A stretch of DNA of 64,000 bases from Sphagnum magellanicum (Eukaryota; Streptophyta; Sphagnopsida; Sphagnales; Sphagnaceae): positions 10,131,061-10,195,060 of the forward strand of contig CM038912.1 in NCBI GenBank assembly GCA_021904315.1, given 5' to 3'. Shown piece by piece: positions 23,200 through 33,951 of this stretch. How positions within the stretch are numbered: the stretch's first letter is position 1; each line of letters starts with the position of its first letter. The notes under the pieces were generated by a model. That model did not search any database, was not told the origin of the DNA, and saw only the letters and a list, made by a program, of their open reading frames with translations. Made by a program: the position numbers and the translations under genes.

Positions 23200-25630
23200 G
23201 TTTGCTCCTTGTGACTCACATGTAGTACTTTCACCTATTGACAGTTAGTCAAAGTAGCTAACTAATAGGTGACATATTTTGTGTATCACACTAATTGGTT
23301 TTTTTTTAATAGTTTTGCTGAATGATTGACTAATGATGCAGCTTGCAACCTGGCAAAGTTGGTGGATCTAGCAGTATTAGATAAATTAGAAATCATTTAC
23401 TTGGGAGGATGCTACATTCATTACATGCAACTATATCAAGATCCAAAGCAAAAGTCTTGATCATGGTGAGTGTATTTGTCAAAGTAGACAAAGTAGTCAT
23501 TGGATTGATGTTTTGGAACTTCATTGGCATGTTTCTTAGTGTGTTCCTTGGATATCTGGAGCTTGTTGCAAAAAATAATGCAATATGAGTTGGTTTTTTT
23601 TATTGTGATTCTGTGCAGATGTTGAAAGTTTGTGAATCAGACCAAATTTCATTTTTTGATGAAGTAGCAACTGGTGCACAAACCATGGAGCTTGCTGAGC
23701 AAGTTGCAGTTGAGGTTTGAACCAAGGTGGAATATGTTCTAAACCATCATAGAGGTACCCTATAGGTACAAGAAGTTGTATACATGAAGTTTTGTAATTC
23801 CATAATTGGAGTTGTATTTTTGTTTGACCATATGAGGTGCACCCTGTGAACTAGGTCAGTGGAACATTCTCCAGTAGCATTGTTTATCAATACTGTCCAA
23901 TATTGATTATCATTTACTAAATCCATACCAATACAAAGTTTGTAAACATGTTGCAATATCATATCTCTTGCAGCCAATGGTGCATATGCAATTTTTAAAT
24001 GCTTTTGTTATGGTGTGCCTATAACACATTTACAACATCATAATAAACATTATTTATGATGCATTCTATTGATTGTGCATTCCTATGGCATTTTAGATGC
24101 AAATTATGGGGAATAGAAGGAATGCATATGCAAGATTGACAAAGGCTAAAAAAACTAGGGTTGTTAAAACAAGGCAAGCTGCTACAATAGCTCGAGCCAT
24201 AGATGTGACAACACAGTACCTAGGATCATTCATCCTTGCCCTTTTGGATGATCTTTTCCTCACCCAAATTTGGTCATGAATGTGTGACCAAGTTGATAAT
24301 GGGCTAGAGGGAGTTTTGGATGAACTCCAAGGTTGGAGACTTGTGTTTAAGGCATGGTGTGGGTTGGCTAAAACTAAAGTGGTATGGCTTGCATTGATGG
24401 TGTCAAAATTTAACGTGGTAACATATGCATTATCACACCATAAGCGGGCCCATTTGACATTTGACATTTGGTGGAGGTCAATCCAATGTTTGGACATTGC
24501 TAAAGATGCATAAGAGGTTTGGTGACCCACTCGACCTTAAATCCACCCAAAACCTCAAAAGGGTGTGGAACCGGTATGAAAATATCTTATAGGGAAAGGG
24601 GGGTGGTTATTGTGATGGTAATGGGAAGGATTGTGAGTGTTCCATTGATAGCAAAATGGATTGTACCACTTTAAGGGAAATTATGTGTGTTTAATGAATT
24701 GCCACATTGATGAGAGAAATGTGTTATTTTGGTGTCATTTTGAGTGGATTGATTTGGTATTCATGCAAAGGGTCGAAAGGAACGATTCTTCCATTAGATG
24801 TTAAATGATGGACAAAATAGTATTCTCCTTATATTTATCATTGTATATTTTCCCACAATTTGCATTTGTAAGTGACTGTCACAAATTTGATTAATGAACT
24901 ACTCAAAGTTGACTAAAAGCTACCATGGCATTGGAATAGGGCCACCAACTATGTGATGTGCATTGCTCAACTTCCAAGTAGGTGTTGTAATAGCCATTGC
25001 AAATGAATGTTTTGTACAACATGCCCACAATAGGTCATGGCTAAACTTAATTTAGGTCCACCAATCTCAATTGAACACACCAAGTATCTAGGTCAATTTG
25101 TGATGGGAAATTTATGCATTTTGAACTATTCACTTGTTGACTAATGTTCAAGTTGTCTAGAGTGAAACAATGGCCTTAAAGAAAGAATTCATTAAATATC
25201 AATTTGTAATTGTATTTTATGAACATTAAAATCTTGGATGCAAGTTTATCTTCTAGAGACTTAGGTAATTTTAACATGAGTTCACATATTGTTAGGAACT
25301 CTTGATTAGCTAGTCTATTTGCATTGGTTGTAATTCTTATGTATTTACAACCCTTCTTTGTATTAGTTTCAATTATGAAAATTAATTGGGAGCTAAGCGA
25401 ATAATGGGGCCAAGCCTCTATTAGGAATTTGGACATGTAGATGCTTTTTAATTAACATCATCATCATGAGTAAATGCCCTACCCCCCTCTCTTTCAAATT
25501 GTGCACCACAAGAGTCCCTTGGAATTCCTAAAATGTTTAAAGATTATGAATGCGTGGTTATGGCACCTTGATGATTATGTATTACTCTAATTAAGTAAAA
25601 CCATTATTATAGGCACAACATGTTAGTAAG
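23200..25630. other. Gene-poor DNA with unassigned ORFs
   Basis: Short ORFs at 24097-24279 and 24280-24513 lie in tandem on the plus strand; the first is basic (RNAYARLTKAKKTRVVKTRQ) and the second aromatic-rich. They may be one decayed frame of a mobile element, but no domain was recognised. The rest is AT-rich and featureless. Confidence 0.3.
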
Positions 25631-25635
25631 TCCTC

Positions 25636-25896
25636 ATGGATGCAATTAGACCTGCTAAATTTAATGTAGGTTGGAGGGGAACTTGGGATGAAAGGCTACA
25701 CATAATAGAAGAAACTATAGCTGATGAACTTGGACTTTCAAAATATAGGCGTCCCTATTTTTATTGTTGTGGGGGTGGGAGGCCTGTATTAAGGTCAATT
25801 GTTGAGGCCCACTTTACAAAACATGGATGTGATCCAAAGCTGATGAAACCCGTATTAATACATTGCTCAATCCTTAACAAAAATATATTTGTATAA
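25636..25896 (+). pseudogene. Possible N-terminal exon of a TNP2-type CACTA transposase
   Basis: An 86-codon frame contains PYFYCCGGGRPVLRSIVEAH followed by FTKHGCDP. A Cys/Gly-rich turn followed by an HF-x-KHG helix is reminiscent of the zinc-binding N-terminal domain of TNP2-family transposases. It lies on the same strand as the TNP2 catalytic remnant at 37842-38400, and two complete insertions lie between. Assignment is inference; it could be an unrelated repeat ORF. Confidence 0.3.
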
Positions 25897-26382
25897 AATT
25901 AATGAATGTGTTTGGAAGGGATGCCACGACACATTGATATCAAGCCCTTGAAAGTTTGTGTTTCAAAGTTAGTTATATAAAACATGTATTGTATAATGCA
26001 TGTCTGTAGATACTGATAATGTTGCTTGTGTCATGTGTCACTAGAAGAAAAAGGCCAATATATGACCGTCACATTTACAACTACCTGCAACTATTTGGTC
26101 TTTGCAACTAAATTTTTGTTATCTACGACTATTGTGACATCGTGCTGACATCAGTCAAGTCATCTTCGACTAACCTGCAACTAGTTTGCGACTAATTTTA
26201 TTTTCATCTATATATGGGTTGGATTTATCATCCAAGAGTAGTCATTTAAAGTCCCATTTAGTCGTAAGCGAAATGGTGCTTAGTCATAGTTGACGTATGT
26301 CTATATGTAAAATATTGTATTGTATGGTGTTTTAGTGAAAGTGTTATACAAAGGTGTAAAATACAAATTTGTACATATTCAA

Positions 26383-26403
26383 ACCCTAAACCCTAAACCC
26401 TAC
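26383..26403 (+). repeat. Telomere-type (CCCTAAA) repeats, left arm of the CACTA element
   Basis: About three CCCTAAA units, the plant telomere repeat, lie about 345 bases inside the left terminus. A larger set lies in the right arm in the same orientation. Confidence 0.85.
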
Positions 26404-26453
26404 CATAATTTATATGGTAGTGATATATGTGTTTTTTGTGATATTGCTTCATT

Positions 26454-27480
26454 ATGCATGTACAGAGTCGAAAACAGCAAATAGAGTTAGTTGTAACACA
26501 AGAGAATGATTTTGACAAGGAGGCAGAGAGGCGATCAAAATCTTTGTTATTCTTTCAAGGGGTTCACACACTGCTCACAATTGCCATCACATTGTTGACC
26601 ATGTATCTTTGCATCTGTTTCCTGACATCAGTTCCCGACATTGAGCAATCTTGCTTAGAGTTCTTGCAGAGCAGGTACCAGTTTTGTATCTCGGAAGCAT
26701 TCGTTGGAGTTTGTGTGAGCTTTTTGTTTGTTTTTCGACGAAGACGTTTGTGGGTAAGAAAACACCGCTGTTTTCTTGAGGGAGGAAACGGAAGAGCTTC
26801 TGTCGCGACGAAGAAGAAGAAGAAAAAGCAAGCTCTTGTCTAGCAGCAGTGAGCTTCAGGTTGTGCGGTAGTTACTTCTAGGGTTTGGGGACGACAAAGA
26901 CGGAGATGGAATTTGGCTTTTCAGAGCAGTTTCTGGAGTCACTCGCATTGCGTTGTCTGCTTGTCTCCACTTTTTTCCCTCTTCGTTACTGTTCCTGGGC
27001 AAGGTTCTTTGTTGTTTTCTCTCAAGCTGCTGCTGCTGTGTGACGAGCTTAGGCTAAAGCGGCTTTGGCAAGCAAGGTGCTCAAAGCGGAGCGGTGGCGA
27101 GCAGCAGCTGAAATTTGAGCTTGTGGGTGTCTTCACCCCAATGGCTTCTGAAAGACAAGACAAAAACCACCCTCGCTCGCCCTTGTTGTCATCAACCCTA
27201 AACCCATCGTTTTTCTATCGCGCTGTCTCAGTACATCTCTCCTCGCGCTGTGGTTGGTTGTGATGATGATGATGATTTTCTTCCCGATTGCCGAAACATT
27301 TGTCGTTGTGCAGAACTCTTCGACGAGTGATCTAGTTCATGAAAGGCATGGCTGCAGAAGCAGAAGAAGAAATAGAAGAAAACGTGAAGAAGGTGATGAT
27401 CAGGTTTTGGATCCTCTAACCCTAATTAGGAAGTGGGTGATCGATAGAGAGAGAGATGGTAATCGCTGCTGCTAAAGACA
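26454..27480 (+). other. Unassigned captured sequence in the CACTA element
   Basis: A 129-codon frame at 26454-26843 begins hydrophilic (SRKQQIELVVTQENDFDKEA), then has a hydrophobic stretch suggesting one or two membrane spans, then a very basic tail. From 26880 to 27470 the sequence is GC- and CpG-richer than the flanks and looks like a plant promoter/5' UTR, ending just before the glycosylase exons. It was probably captured together with them. The first frame's source is not recognised. Confidence 0.4.
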
Positions 27481-27628
27481 GCAAAAGCACTTTGCTTGCA
27501 AAGCATCATCTGGTTTTAGCAGCATTTGCGCAACTGGGTTCTGAAGAGAAGAATCCATTTCTGAGAATAGCTTCTTCTCTCTTTCTCTGTCGGGAAGTGT
27601 GATTCTTCTTCTATCGTTCTGTGAAGCA

Positions 27629-28503
27629 ATGGTAGAAGGCCCCGGTGTGCACCGTGTTGCGCTCGTCCATCGTCGTATGCTTCAGGGCCGCGTAAGTAGA
27701 GAATTCGTCACCCAGCTCTCTCTGTCTCTCTGTGTTTGTCCTTCTTGTGCTCATAACAGCTAGGATTTTGGGAAGAAACCAAAGGCTTATTTTTTTTGCT
27801 TCATTTCTTCTTACTGATGAATTTTTCTGCGTGTGATTTTTTGGCCTGTCCAGGTTTTTCAAGCAACTTCACCGAGTGGAAGATTTTTAGATAGTGCAGC
27901 AGCTATCAATGGACGTGTGCTGTCACACATTGAAGCTCATGGGAAGAACATCTTTTATGTAAGAAGCTTTTGCTATCTCTCTCTCTCGTCAGTCATGGAA
28001 TGCTTCTGGTCTTGTTGCCTTGCATGGCTTGAATGTGTGAAAGAAGCAGCTAACATGTATCCAAGAGCTTAAGACTCTCTGTTGTGATGGTGCACATTCA
28101 AGCTTCTGATGCTGCTGCAGCTGCTGTTGTGGGAATAAGCATTCTATTAGTTTTTCACACCAAAGAAAGTAAAGGAGGAGGAAGGTGTGCTTGAGAAACT
28201 GGGATTGGATGCAGTTGTTGTTCATATCCATTTTGGTATGTCAGGCTCCTTCCGCACCTTCCCTTATCCTGGTAAGTTTACATTTTTTTTTCTTTTCTTT
28301 CTTTCTTCCAGAATCAGAGGAGATTGCAGGTTCGGCGTGCTCAGAAGGATGCAGAAGGAGAGATGATGGTTTGATGCAGCAGCAAACTCTGGAGATGATG
28401 ACCCAGATTGGCAGTTTCAGGATCTTTCAAGCTTTTTGGCAGTGAATTGTTGTGGTGTATATATATATAACAGGACCTGAGCCACGGGAAGCTCTGATGC
28501 TCA
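27629..28503 (+). pseudogene. Captured NEIL/Nei-like DNA glycosylase exons 1-4 (5' part)
   Basis: Exon 1 (27629-27691) reads MVEGPGVHRVALVHRRML and ends at a GTAAGT donor. Exon 2 (27854-27958) reads SPSGRFLDSAAAINGRV, then HIEAHGKNIFY, then a GTAAGA donor. Exon 3 (about 28164-28271) reads LDAVVVHIHFGMSGSFRTFP and ends at GTAAGT. A short exon 4 (28474 to about 28503) reads PEPREALM. Phases agree across all junctions. This is the N-terminal catalytic domain of the Fpg/Nei family, which excises oxidised bases. Glu3 and the H-x-H-x-G-M-x-G strand are kept. Residue 2, the nucleophile, is Val where most family members have Pro; Val2 is also the normal state in NEIL3, so it need not be a lesion. The H2TH and zinc-finger parts are absent, so the captured piece cannot be a full enzyme. 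Confidence 0.78.
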
Positions 28504-28525
28504 GTTCTAAGTATTGTTTAGGCAG

Positions 28526-28640
28526 CTGTACCCAGGTTGCCCAAGAGGCTGCTGCAGAAGAGGTGCCAATTGTCTCAGTTTATCCAGGGATGGTGTATGG
28601 ACCTGGAAAACTTACTGCAGGAAACTCCCTTGCTCTGATG
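28526..28640 (+). pseudogene. Captured exon of a farnesol-dehydrogenase-like SDR
   Basis: The exon reads VAQEAAAEEVPIVSVYPGMV followed by YGPGKLTAGNSLALM, flanked by an AGGCAG acceptor and a GTAATG donor. This matches the extended (atypical) short-chain dehydrogenases that include Arabidopsis farnesol dehydrogenase, a Rossmann-fold NAD(P) enzyme. The block lies just after the YxxxK catalytic motif in such proteins; the motif itself is not in this exon. It follows the glycosylase exons by about 20 bases on the same strand, so a transcript could splice the two sources together. No other SDR exon was found in the element. Confidence 0.72.
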
Positions 28641-29154
28641 GTAATGTTTCAAATCTACCAATCTTTTCTTGAAGCTCAGTAGTGTATGAGTAAACAGCCT
28701 CTGATGAATACATTATTAGGTCAGTTGTAAGCTGTGTGGACATTTGGCACTTATTACAAGTTATACAGACGACAGTGTAATTGAATAATGCCTTTGTCTT
28801 AGATGCTTGCTCCTTGAAATATGATATTGCTGTTTTTGAAAACTAGCTCTGCCTCTTGACTGCTAGTTGACATATTGACTGAGTCTTCCCCTTGCTCAAT
28901 GTGACAGAAACTCAGCACACAGGTTTTTGTAGAGTTTTTCCCTCTTAGTCTTCAACAGATTTTTACGAACTTATCTACATGTCAGTAGCTGATGATATCA
29001 GTTGGCGATAATGGCAGTTATCACTGCCATTCATGATGAAAGTGATGGTCTTATACTTTGTCAGAAACTCAAAAGATCATCATGACTGGATTTGTTCTTG
29101 TTACATTTATTTTTGGTTTTGGCAGAACTTTGCAGAACATTTGTTTTGGTTACC

Positions 29155-29395
29155 CTAAACCCTAAAACCTGGGCACATCACACCCTAAACCCTAAACCTA
29201 AACCTAAACCCTAAACCCTAAGCTGTAAATAAATGCATTATTTAAAACTAAAATAAAAAACTAATTGCCACATGTCATAATCCCACAACTTAGGGTTTAG
29301 GGTTTAAACCTAAACCCTAAACCCTAAGCTGTAAATAAATGCATTATTTAAAACTAAAATAAAAATCTAATTGCCACATGTTATAATCGTTATGA
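29155..29395 (+). repeat. Telomere-type repeats and a ~105-bp tandem duplication, right arm of the CACTA element
   Basis: CCCTAAA and degenerate CCTAAA units run from about 29153 to 29221 and again at 29307-29322, with the inverse word TTAGGGTTTAGGG at about 29291-29306. The segment beginning CTAAGCTGTAAATAAATGC occurs at about 29218 and again at 29323, about 105 bases apart, with only a few base differences. Confidence 0.85.
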
Positions 29396-30031
29396 GTAAA
29401 ATCGAACGGTCCATATATATTGCAATTATTTAATAATAGAATAAATATCATATTAAAAGCCACGTGTCATAATCCTAGTGCTTGAATCGGACGGGTAGTA
29501 TTATTAGATGTCATGAAGAATTTTTAAATCAAATATCCAATATGCCACGTGGTCTCTATGCATTGGTGGAAAATAATAACCAAAATAATTGTTGAATACT
29601 AGCACCACATATGTATATTCGTATTTTGTCATGAACTGGTGGTTTGTACGCTGAACAGTTTCCGTCCACCTCGTTGTCGCCTGCGACTAAGGATGCCTGC
29701 GACTTGTCCAAGGCGACTACACAACTTTTAGTTGTAGATGTCGCCTTCGCCTGTGACTAGAAAACAGTTGCGAGGACCAGTCGAAAAAGTCTACTTTCCT
29801 TCTAGTGTGTGTATTCTTGCACTCTTTTTACACTATCCATCATAGGGGGTTGATGGAGTTGAATCAAAAGCCCTAAATGAAAGGGACACAATGGGTCATT
29901 GCAACATGGTGGCAAATGAAGTCCCAAGCATGGATCAAAACATTCAACTGGGAAGAATGTTAGTTGACAACTTTCAAAGGTGATGAGTTACAATAGAATA
30001 TTAATGGACAGGTAAGGACCTTCTAAAGCCA

Positions 30032-30878
30032 AAAGAAGAGGGTCCTATGGAAACAGACAACGCATACACTATCTGATGTGAACCCTAGTGTCCATGTTTC
30101 ACAAATCAATCTCACACCTACTGACAGCTCAACATCTCCAAGACTCAAACTGGCTTCCTGCTCTCCCTGATTCCTTAACGATTCAAAGATTGATCGACAC
30201 AATGACGCAACAATTCAACAACACACACTTCTGGTCATGCATCTCTACACTGATGCAATTCCAAAGAAATTCTTCATTCTTATTCACAGAATATGTACAT
30301 CCTCGAAAGCTCAAGCAATTCTGGCCATTAGAAGTTCACACAAAAAAAAAAGGGTCCGATGGTGCCTCAATATATTGTTTTGATTCTCCTTAATTCCTCT
30401 CATCTACTTCTGCAACAAGAGCTCAACTATACATCAGACGCAGCGGAAAATCCCAAGCATAGCTAAGCTCTTTTCTACAAAACTCCTAGCTCCTCTCTCC
30501 TGCCTCACAACTATCTGCTACCCATCTCCCAAAATTGTCCTCCTAAAAACCACCTTCCTGATCCTTTTTCTTCAGCCTTTTGTTGGCTTCTTCCAGAAGC
30601 TTCTCAAATTCTCCAGTGTCGCCTCCCTCACGCTCCAAACCGCCATTCTCCATAATTGCATTGCCGACCTCAATCATAATTTGGAGCCGCCATTCAAGCT
30701 CCATACCCATTCAGTGCAGTCGTCATGCAAATTCCTCAGTACAACTCCTCTCCCCAATCCAGCAAAGCTTCCCATGTAAAAGCAGCCATCATAGAAACCA
30801 ACGGCTTGATTAACAAACGACCTAACTTCCCTGATCAGTGACGTCCAGGAGTCTGATGTAACCTAATTTCAGGTTACA
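30032..30878 (-). repeat. 3' LTR of the gypsy element
   Basis: About 847 bases, aligned end to end with 36990-37838. On the minus strand it starts TGTAACCTGAAATTAGG and ends CCCTCTTCTTT, so the 3' terminus lacks the usual CA. A poly-A run differs in length between the copies (10 versus 14). Confidence 0.9.
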
Positions 30879-30885
30879 TATGTAG

Positions 30886-30898
30886 CCCCTCCCTTCTT
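30886..30898 (-). promoter_or_regulatory. Polypurine tract
   Basis: On the minus strand AAGAAGGGAGGGG lies about seven bases before the TGTAAC start of the 3' LTR, where plus-strand DNA synthesis would be primed. Confidence 0.75.
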
Positions 30899-30913
30899 AA
30901 AAAGTTGAGTCCC

Positions 30914-32268
30914 TCAGCTCTGCTTAATCAGGTTGCATGTGGAAGATCTGTAAGTCCCTCCTTGATCTCTCCCACTGCATTCCGTCAGCATCTTGAATGA
31001 TACACAATCGACATCCTTCTTCAAAGTCATAGTTGCCTTTCCCATCCACATGCCCAACAAGCCGGTATGGGCCTTCCCAACTTGCAACCAACGCATGCTT
31101 CTTGCCTGGCTTCTTCATTTTGACCATGGTTCCTCCAGCAATGAGACCTTCAAACAGGTGTTTGCCTTTCCTGTTTGCATACGTGCTTCATTGCCTCTTT
31201 TGTGCCTGCTCTACGTTGAGCAAGACGTTCTCGTGTATGCTTGCTATGAGCTTCACCTTCTCCAGAAATTGTGCTGCAATCTGTCCCACATATGTATCCA
31301 AACAAAACCTTAGCCATGTGCTCATCCCAGCAATCCACATTCGCTGGATTCGTGGCCAGAACCGTGATACCATGCTTGATGGTCTTGATCATGTGTTCCG
31401 CCATGCCGTTGCACTGGGGCCACTGAGGTGCAGTGCGTTGATGCTGTATAGCATAGTCCTTGCACATAATCTCAAATTCTGCACCCCACTCCCCTCCATT
31501 GTCAGTCAGTATAAACCCAGGCACTCCATACCTGCAAATTAAATTGTCTTCTAGGAACCTGGCTGCCGTCCTTGCACCATGATCAGCCACAACCTTGGCT
31601 TCACACCACTTAGAGTAATGGTTGATGGCCACAAGTATGTACTCGTTCCTTGCCTTGGTTTCAGGCAGAGGCCCCGCAGTGTCCATCGCCACTCTATAAA
31701 ACAAATCACAAATAGGGATGCTTTTGAGCCTCTCATCCCCAAATCGGATGCTTCCTTCACTCTTAACCAGCTGACATTGTTAGCAACTCCTGACCACCGA
31801 TTTGACGTCCTCAGTGCGACAGTGCCAGAAATACCTCCGACAGATCTCAGCTAAGAGCCTCTATTCGCTAGAGTGCCCCAAGTCCTCATGCATCTGCACC
31901 ACTAGTGTCCTTTCCTCAAGTCTGGGCACATACAGGTCTTTGAAGAAGAGCCTCTGCTCTTTCCAACAATAGTGCTCTGCTCGCTTCCTAGCTCTCTTGC
32001 CCTCCTCTAGCTCAACCACATCGGGCAGCACTCCTTCCTTCAGGAGCGCCAGGCAGGTTGAATCCTGCCATATGTCAAGTTCCTTCACTTCAACTCCATA
32101 CTTAGCTTTTTCATCCACAATGGTTAGGTTGACCTTATGACCTCTGGCCTCAGACAATCCTTGGGCAGCTAGAACCAGCTCCAGCTGCTGCCTTTTGTCA
32201 TAATACCTGATTCGACCCTTTCGATGCCCATGATCAACCTCCAAGTCTTCATGTTCGGCTGCCCCCAA
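30914..32268 (-). pseudogene. Gypsy integrase, interrupted
   Basis: The zinc-binding HHCC region is at about 31750-31900: H-E-D-L-G-H, then a pair of cysteines broken by a stop (SC, stop, QC). The catalytic core (31150-31704) shows MDTAGPLPE (first D), LTDNGGEWGAEFE (second D) and PQCNGMAEHMIKT (E), the D,D,E triad. The tail at 30924-31127 carries SWEGPYRLVGHVDGKGN, a GPY/F module, in a shifted frame. The region before the zinc domain (31950-32268) is a basic linker. It would have inserted the cDNA; it cannot now be made. Confidence 0.85.
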
Positions 32269-32407
32269 CCGTTCTGCGCTTGGGGTAACCTCCTCTTTCT
32301 GAATCAGTTGTAGTCACCAAGTCAATCATGAATAGGTGGTGAGGTTCTGAATCGTGCCAATGTTTGATTTCGGGATGACACCCGTGATGCTCAGTAATTT
32401 CCCTCAA

Positions 32408-33918
32408 CTACCTTCTGTTCCCACACCACTCCATATATTGGCCATGTCGAACAGACAGTACCTTCTCAACTGTCGCTGGTAGTCCATGTTGTGTGTGGGG
32501 ATCATCCTGGATCTCCTGTTGGAAGTCCTCATCATCCACAGCTTGCCCCATCGGATTCCGACTCAGGGCATCAGCATTCACATGCCTCATTCCCGGTCGG
32601 TGGACTATCTTGAAGCTGTAGTCCTGGAGCAGGTCAATCCATCTACCTCTTCTTCCATGCGCATCGGACACAGTCGCCAGCCATTTGAGCGGCTTATGGT
32701 CCGTCCTCAACGTGAAGTGGGTTCTATGCAAGTATTGTCTGAAGTGCAGGATCCCCCAAATCAAAGCATAGCATTCCCCTTCCATGGGGTGAAACTTCTT
32801 TTGTGCCACCGTCAATGCCTTACTGGCGTAGGCTATGACCCTCTCAAACCTCCCCTCTTTCTGTGACAGGATCGCACCAACACCCTTGGTCGACCAGTCC
32901 ACATCAAGGCAAAATGGCTCCTTGAAATTCGGCCTCACCAAAATTGGAGCTCCCATCAGTGCCTTCTTCAAAGCGTCAAACGCCCTCTGGCAATCCTAAG
33001 TCCAGACAAAAGCCACATCCTTCTTAGTAAGCTCAAACAAAGGACCTGCCAATTTCGAATATCCCTTAATATAATTGCGGTAGTACCTGTCAGCCCTAGG
33101 AAGGATCTGACAGTGGTGACTGTCGTAGGTATTGGAAATCCCCGCACTGCATCGATCTTACTAGGGTCAGGCCTAGTTCCTTCCTTATTGACTACATGTC
33201 CTAGGAAAACAACACTTGCTGCAGCAAAACAGCACTTGCTCGGATTCAACTTCAGGTTCACTTCCCTTAGTCTAGAGAGTACAGCTCCCAGATGCTGTAA
33301 ATGATCCTGCCATTCTTCACTGTGGACATTGAGGTCGTCAACGAAGACCTTTAGGAACGAGTCCCCTACATCCTTGAAGACTTCGGTCATGGTCCACGTA
33401 AAAGTACTCGTGGCATTTTTGAGTCCGAATGGCATGACAGTCCATTCAAACAATCCGCTTTTGGTAACCAGTGCTGTCTTTCCCATGTCCTCAGGAGCCA
33501 TCCTGATCTGCCAAAATCCCAATTGCAAAACTAACGCAGTGAACCATGCTGACTTTCCTAATTGAGAGATTACATCTTCTACTAGGGGCATAGGGAATGA
33601 ATCCCTCCGAGTTTGTAAGTTGAGGGGTTTGTAGTCCCCATAGAATCACCTGCTCCCATCCTTCTTGATTGGCAGAGTTACACGGCATGCATATGCTGAG
33701 TTGCTTGGCCGCATTTTTCCCAACTCGACCAACACATTAATCTGCCGGTTTACCTCGGCCTCTTCCCAATATGACAATCGACCAGGAGCTACCTTACAAG
33801 GTGGGAATCCTTGTGTGTCGATGATATGCTCTCCAACATTGCAACATCCGAGTTCCCCTTTGTTCCATGCGAACACATCTTCATATTGCTCCAGAATGCT
33901 CCACAGTTGTCGTTCCAT
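32408..33918 (-). pseudogene. Gypsy reverse transcriptase and RNase H, interrupted
   Basis: The RT start (33646-33918) ends at a TGA just after IKKDGSR. Fingers and palm follow at 32968-33591: LGFWQIRMAPED, TVMPFGLKNATSTF and the FVDD catalytic loop. A frameshift near 33080 moves the thumb and connection into another frame, which carries one more stop near 32998. RNase H (32408-32971) has FCLDVDWSTKGVGAILSQ, then YALIWGILHFRQYL, TLRTDHKPLKWL and VNADALSRNP. Domain order and motifs are those of plant Ty3/gypsy elements. Confidence 0.88.
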
Positions 33919-33951
33919 CCCTTTATCCAGGTGCTGATCGATCCTGATCTT

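Larger units (their letters stand above)
26039..29807 (+). mobile_element. Non-autonomous CACTA (En/Spm-type) element carrying captured gene fragments
   Basis: The left end reads CACTAGAAGAAAAA and the right end, read inward, CACTAGAAGGAAA, so the terminal inverted repeat is 13 bases with one mismatch. TGT immediately flanks both sides (26036-26038 and 29808-29810), the 3-bp target duplication typical of CACTA elements. Both ends carry subterminal copies of the core GCGACTA or its complement (left about 26080-26290, right about 29670-29790). The 3,769-bp element has no transposase sequence, so it must be moved in trans, probably by a TNP2-type enzyme. Inside are exons of a NEIL-like DNA glycosylase and of an SDR, plus telomere-type repeats. 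The boundaries are firm. Confidence 0.92.

Noticed and set aside
31033-31542. 169-codon plus-strand ORF within the gypsy element
   Set aside because: Antisense to the integrase, whose motifs are clear on the minus strand.
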